Positions 5,416-8,093 of a stretch of DNA of 8,093 nucleotides are shown piece after piece. How positions within the stretch are numbered: position 1 is the first letter of the stretch; every line of letters begins with the position of its first letter. The stretch comes from Brachybacterium sp. (lineage in GTDB: Bacteria > Actinomycetota > Actinomycetes > Actinomycetales > Dermabacteraceae), in NCBI GenBank assembly GCA_030451965.1, contig JAKDNE010000134.1, positions 1 to 8,093 on the forward strand, given 5' to 3'. Under the pieces are notes generated by a model. That model searched no databases. It had not been told where the DNA came from and was given only the letters and a program-made list of their open reading frames with translations. A program made the translations under genes and the position numbers.

Positions 5416-6430
5416 GACCCTTCTGGACTCCCGCCTTCCCCTGGTCGCCGCTCCCATGGCGGGCGGCCCCTCCACGCTCGCCCTGGCCAGAGCCGTGTCC
5501 TCGGCCGGGGCGTTCCCGTTCCTGGCAGGAGGCAACCAGTCGCCGGAGGCACTGGCCGCCGACATCGGCGAGGCGCGGGGACTCGGAACTGCCTTCGGAG
5601 TGAACCTCTTCGTGCTGCCGCCCTGGGAGATCGATGAGGATGCCTTCGCCGCCTACGTAGAGGAGCTGGCCGCAGATGCCGCCGGTCTCGGAGTGACCCT
5701 GGACCCCGCACCCCGCGGGGACGACGACCACTTCAGCGCGAAGCTGGCGCTGCTGCGTGAGGCACCGGTGCCGGTGGTCTCGTTCACGTTCGGGCTGCCG
5801 CCCGCGACGGCGGTGACCGCGCTGCAGGCAGTGGGGACCACCGTGCTCGTGAGCGTCACCGATCCCGAGGAGGCCCGCGCGGCGGCGGAGCGCGGGGTCG
5901 ACGCCCTGGTGGTGCAGGGACCGAGCGCCGGCGGGCACAGCGCGACCCATCACCCCTCCCGGACGCCGGACCCGATCCGCACCGAGGAGCTGGTGCGTCA
6001 GGTCCGCGCGGCGGTCGACCTCCCGCTGCTGGGTGCCGGCGGGGTGGACGGCCCGGTCGCGGTGCGGCGGATCCTCACCGCCGGAGCGGAGGGAGCGGTG
6101 AGCGGCACGATGCTGCTGCGCACCGACGAAGCGGGCACCTCCCCCGCCCATCGCGCCGCCCTCGCGGACCCCACGTTCCGCGAGACGGTGCTGACGCGCG
6201 CCTTCACCGGGCGCCCCGCCCGCTCCCTGCGCAACGCCTTCGTGGAACGCCACCATGACACCGCACCGACGGGCTACCCGCAGATCCACCACCTGACCCG
6301 CGAGCTGCGCCGGAGGGCCGCGGCGGGGGGCGATCCGCAGCATCTGCACCTATGGGCGGGCACCGGCTGGCGCAGCGCCCCCGAGGGCCCCGCCGGCGAG
6401 GTGATCATGCGGCTCGCCGAGGGGGTCTGA
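5414..6430 (+). CDS. Nitronate monooxygenase-like flavoprotein (2-nitropropane dioxygenase family)
   Basis: A 338-residue FMN-dependent TIM-barrel enzyme, in the family range of about 320-360. Visible motifs are LPLVAAPMAGG at the N-terminus, FGVNLFV (61-67), VQGPSAGGHSATH (167-179) carrying the H175 that matches the catalytic histidine of class I enzymes, and the phosphate-binding GAGGV (207-211). GTMLLRTDEAGTSPAHRAAL (231-250) and TRAFTGRPARSLRNAFV (261-277) are typical C-terminal family blocks. Such enzymes oxidise alkyl nitronates (for example propionate-3-nitronate) in the cytoplasm; the natural substrate is not deducible here. The start at 5414 is preferred over an in-frame ATG at 5372 because homology begins at MTLLDSRLPL and AGGA (5403-5406) precedes it by seven bases. 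It is 75 bases after the glycosylase, in the same frame, and ends at a strong terminator. Confidence 0.9.
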   Translation: MTLLDSRLPLVAAPMAGGPSTLALARAVSSAGAFPFLAGGNQSPEALAADIGEARGLGTAFGVNLFVLPPWEIDEDAFAAYVEELAADAAGLGVTLDPAPRGDDDHFSAKLALLREAPVPVVSFTFGLPPATAVTALQAVGTTVLVSVTDPEEARAAAERGVDALVVQGPSAGGHSATHHPSRTPDPIRTEELVRQVRAAVDLPLLGAGGVDGPVAVRRILTAGAEGAVSGTMLLRTDEAGTSPAHRAALADPTFRETVLTRAFTGRPARSLRNAFVERHHDTAPTGYPQIHHLTRELRRRAAAGGDPQHLHLWAGTGWRSAPEGPAGEVIMRLAEGV

Positions 6431-6444
6431 GCCGATCCGGACAG

Positions 6445-6478
6445 CAGAAGGGCCCCACCGTCAGGTGGGGCCCTTCTG
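6445..6478. terminator. 15-bp hairpin terminator, probably bidirectional
   Basis: A perfect 15-bp stem (6445-6459 paired with 6464-6478; arm CAGAAGGGCCCCACC) closes a GTCA loop. It lies 15 bases after the nitronate monooxygenase stop and 29 bases beyond the tRNA-Ala 3' end on the other strand, so it can end transcription from both sides. No T run follows in either direction, which is common for actinobacterial terminators. Confidence 0.88.
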
Positions 6479-6506
6479 ACGAGTCACTGTCTCACGGTTT
6501 CTCGAG

Positions 6507-6579
6507 TGGAGCTATGGGGATTCGAACCCCAGACCTCTTCCATGCCATGGAAGCGCGCTACCAACTGCGCCATAGCCCC
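6507..6579 (-). tRNA. tRNA-Ala (anticodon GGC)
   Basis: The minus strand folds into a complete 73-base cloverleaf. The acceptor is GGGGCTA with TAGCTCC, which includes the G3:U70 wobble pair that defines alanine tRNAs. The D arm has GCGC/GCGC stems, the anticodon stem is CTTCC/GGAAG with loop ATGGCAT (anticodon GGC at 6546-6544), the variable loop is AGGTC, and the T arm is TGGGG-TTCGAAT-CCCCA. The discriminator is A73 (6507). CCA is not encoded and must be added after transcription. It reads the GCC codon, among the most used in such GC-rich genomes. Confidence 0.97.
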
Positions 6580-6610
6580 GTATCGGGTGCCGCCCGCAGG
6601 CGACTCGTCG

Positions 6611-6639
6611 ATATTACCTCGATCCCGAAGTCAGAGGAA
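6611..6639 (-). promoter_or_regulatory. Candidate promoter of tRNA-Ala
   Basis: On the minus strand TAATAT (6616-6611) is a good -10 hexamer, 17 bases after TTCCTC (6639-6634), a weak -35. Initiation would fall near 6604, leaving about a 25-base leader before the tRNA at 6579. The -35 overlaps the end of the phosphatase gene. The tRNA could also be processed from read-through of that operon. Confidence 0.35.
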
Positions 6640-7263
6640 ATCGGGGGCGAGGTTGTGTGACACCAACCTCATCAGGCCGTTCGCCGTCTCACCGGTGATC
6701 GGTTCGAGCACCGAGCGATGGCAGTTCTCGAGCCCGGCGAGGCCTCGGAAGCCGTTGGTGTCCAGGCCCAGCAGCGCGGTGATGCCCAGGGTGATCGCGG
6801 CGCCGTGGGCGACGACCATCACGGTGCCGCCCACGTGATCGGCGACCAGGGCGCGGCAGGCGGCGGCCACCCGCTCCCCCACCTCGGGGCGGTCCTCGAC
6901 ATCGAGCCCGAGCACCGGGCGGTGCGCGCGCCAGTCCGCATGCTGCTCGGGCCAGCGCATCCGGATCTCCTCGCCGCGGAGCCCTTCCCACTCGCCGAAA
7001 CCGCGCTCGAGGAAGGCGTCGTCCGTCCTGAGCTCGATATCGGTGCCGCGGCTCATCAGGCGGGCGGTCTCCACTGCGCGCTCCAGCGGAGAGGCGACCA
7101 GTACATCCGGCGGGGTCGCGGCGACCACCGGTGCGAGCGACTCGGCCTGCCGGATCCCGGTGGCATTGAGCGGGATGTCGACCTGTCCCTGGAGGCGCCC
7201 CTCACGGTTGAACTCCGTCTGACCGTGGCGCACCAGGACGAGACGGGTGCGAGGGCCCCTCAC
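6631..7263 (-). CDS. Histidine phosphatase (phosphoglycerate mutase-like), probably GpgP-type
   Basis: A 210-residue histidine phosphatase. The catalytic motif VRHGQTEFN (11-19) has R12, H13 (phospho-acceptor) and G14; R62 lies in ASPLERAVETA (58-67), the proton-donor glutamate is probably E86 in FLERGFGEWEG, and the second histidine is H153 in VAHGAAI. All core residues are present. It directly follows rsfS with a GTGA overlap. In Mycobacterium the gene after rsfS encodes glucosyl-3-phosphoglycerate phosphatase (GpgP, Rv2419c), which acts in methylglucose lipopolysaccharide synthesis; the same neighbourhood makes this the leading guess. Sequence alone does not fix the substrate, and a broad-specificity phosphatase or a cofactor-dependent mutase relative is possible. 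The GTG start at 7263 fits the family N-terminus and depends on translational coupling, since no good ribosome site is seen. Confidence 0.88.
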   Translation of the reverse strand: MRGPRTRLVLVRHGQTEFNREGRLQGQVDIPLNATGIRQAESLAPVVAATPPDVLVASPLERAVETARLMSRGTDIELRTDDAFLERGFGEWEGLRGEEIRMRWPEQHADWRAHRPVLGLDVEDRPEVGERVAAACRALVADHVGGTVMVVAHGAAITLGITALLGLDTNGFRGLAGLENCHRSVLEPITGETANGLMRLVSHNLAPDFL

Positions 7264-7637
7264 GCCGTGCGGTCCGCTTCGATCTGCAGATCGATGACGG
7301 GGGCGTCGCGCCAGAGGCGCTCGAGAGCGTAGAAGACGCGGTCCTCGGCGTGCTGGACGTGCACGACGATGTCGCCGTAGTCCAGCAGCACCCAGCGGGC
7401 CTCGCGCTCGCCCTCGCGGCGCAGGGGCTTGCGCTGCCGTTGCGTCAGCAGCGCCTCCTCGATGCCATCGACGATCGCGGCGACCTGCCGTTCGGAGTCG
7501 CCGCTGCAGACCAGGAAACCATCAGTGATCACGACCAGCTCGGAGACGTCGAGGCCGATGACCTCCTCCGCGAACTTGTCGGCGGCGGCCTGGCCGGCCA
7601 CCCGGGCGAGGTCGAGGGATTCTTCGGGAGCGCTCAC
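7260..7637 (-). CDS. rsfS: Ribosomal silencing factor RsfS
   Basis: A 125-residue RsfS/Iojap (DUF143) protein. It binds ribosomal protein uL14 and prevents joining of the 30S and 50S subunits when nutrients are low. Family features are VVITDGFLVCSGDSERQVAA (35-54; usually 'F.ICSGxSxRQV.AI'), the K70-P-L-R-R-E-G turn, and WVLLDYGDIVVHVQHAEDR (82-100), then FYALERLW. The GTG start at 7637 is supported by a strong ribosome site, GGAGGAA (7652-7646), eight bases upstream; a longer open frame to 7790 is only a shadow of the upstream gene. It overlaps that upstream gene by GTGA (7634-7637) and the phosphatase by GTGA (7260-7263). In actinobacteria it usually sits after nadD, which is not in the window. 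Confidence 0.95.
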   Translation of the reverse strand: MSAPEESLDLARVAGQAAADKFAEEVIGLDVSELVVITDGFLVCSGDSERQVAAIVDGIEEALLTQRQRKPLRREGEREARWVLLDYGDIVVHVQHAEDRVFYALERLWRDAPVIDLQIEADRTA

Positions 7638-8093
7638 GCGGCAGGTTCCTCCAGGACGGGATGAATATGGGACAGGTCGAACAGGGTGGACGGCGACGCA
7701 GTGGCGGCTGCGTCGGGGCCGAGGACCCCGGTCAGCAGCAGGACGATCAGCACCACCAGGGCGATCGCGATCAGGCCCCACACCAGCCACGGCAGCAGAC
7801 GCCCGCCGTTGCTCTCGGGGCGGTGGAGCACCTTTCCGTCTAAGCGGGGTGCCGGGCGCGTGTCGGGGGCCTCGGTGACGGACAGCTCGCCGAGCTCGAC
7901 GCCGTCGTGGGCGCGGCTGATCGTCGCCACGGCCGCCTCCTCAGCGGCGGACCCCGCAGCCGGCGACTCGGCCTCGGCGGTCAGCGCCTCGTCGATCGGC
8001 GCCTCCGGCTGCTCGCTGAGCTCGATGATGCGAGCACGGCGGCCGAACTTGCGCAGCGCCGGGACCGGGGCGTCAGCCGTCGGAGCGGCGCCC
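7634..8093 (-). CDS. Single-pass membrane protein upstream of rsfS, unknown function (N-terminus outside window)
   Basis: The minus-strand frame is open from the window edge to the stop at 7634, giving 152 residues of a protein whose start lies beyond the window. The visible N-terminal ~95 residues are polar, rich in Ala, Pro and Glu and likely disordered, with a basic patch (LRKFGRRARII). One strong membrane segment follows, LLPWLVWGLIAIALVVLIVL, preceded by SNGGR, then a ~30-residue tail ending in LFDLSHIHPVLEEPAA. By the positive-inside rule the long part should be cytoplasmic and the tail outside. I do not recognise a family. The GTG at 7930 gives a possible internal start, but codon use is equally coding-like upstream, so the longer frame is preferred. 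It overlaps rsfS by four bases, so it belongs to that operon. Confidence 0.75.
   Translation of the reverse strand, partial: GAAPTADAPVPALRKFGRRARIIELSEQPEAPIDEALTAEAESPAAGSAAEEAAVATISRAHDGVELGELSVTEAPDTRPAPRLDGKVLHRPESNGGRLLPWLVWGLIAIALVVLIVLLLTGVLGPDAAATASPSTLFDLSHIHPVLEEPAA

Noticed and set aside
4688..6349. Very long minus-strand open frame (553 codons) opposite the glycosylase and nitronate monooxygenase
   Set aside because: Its product is compositionally biased (Arg, Gly, His, Gln) with no motifs, and both opposite-strand proteins have clear family motifs. It is an antisense frame kept open by high GC.
7638..7790. Longer N-terminus for RsfS
   Set aside because: The extension overlaps the upstream membrane-protein gene out of frame and lacks homology; GTG at 7637 has a strong GGAGGAA site.

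Overview
The window is high-GC DNA with strong third-position GC bias, several GTG starts, a tRNA gene without an encoded CCA end, and the gene order rsfS–histidine phosphatase. This points to an actinobacterium. A Dermabacteraceae/Brachybacterium-like genome is my guess, but the genus cannot be fixed from this sequence alone. Genes are tightly packed and no gene-free stretch reaches 300 bases.

Left end (1-1695): a truncated LysR-type regulator on the minus strand diverges from a YeiH-family membrane protein (putative sulfate-exporter family, UPF0324). They share a 71-base intergenic region. An AT-rich inverted repeat there overlaps the regulator's own start, which suggests the regulator controls itself and yeiH.

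Middle (1734-5338): a plus-strand molybdate uptake operon. It opens with a small protein that joins an excisionase/MerR-type helix-turn-helix to a Mop (TOBE) molybdate-binding domain. This is probably the molybdate-responsive regulator and replaces a ModE of the E. coli type. It is followed by modA (lipoprotein binding protein), modB (permease) and modC (ATPase with C-terminal TOBE). The last gene is a helix-hairpin-helix DNA glycosylase that resembles the MagIII/COG2231 group more than endonuclease III: the catalytic lysine position holds glutamate and there are no iron-sulfur cysteines. All four gene junctions are 4-base start/stop overlaps, so the five genes look like one translationally coupled unit.

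Right of the operon (5290-6480): a flavin-dependent nitronate monooxygenase-like gene ends at a strong 15-bp hairpin terminator. Between the glycosylase and this gene, on the opposite strand, lies a 41-codon CxxC reading frame whose codon-position GC pattern looks like coding sequence. It is the best candidate here for an overlooked gene.

Right end (6507-8093, minus strand): a partial single-pass membrane protein, rsfS (ribosomal silencing factor) and a histidine phosphatase are chained by GTGA overlaps and followed by tRNA-Ala(GGC). This is the common actinobacterial nadD/rsfS/gpgP neighbourhood, with nadD presumably beyond the window edge. No molybdoenzyme, molybdenum-cofactor gene, CRISPR array, insertion sequence or prophage was seen. 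Nothing here is a clear-cut new system. The most promising leads are the hidden minus-strand small ORF, the glycosylase coupled to molybdate transport, and the one-protein Mo regulator.
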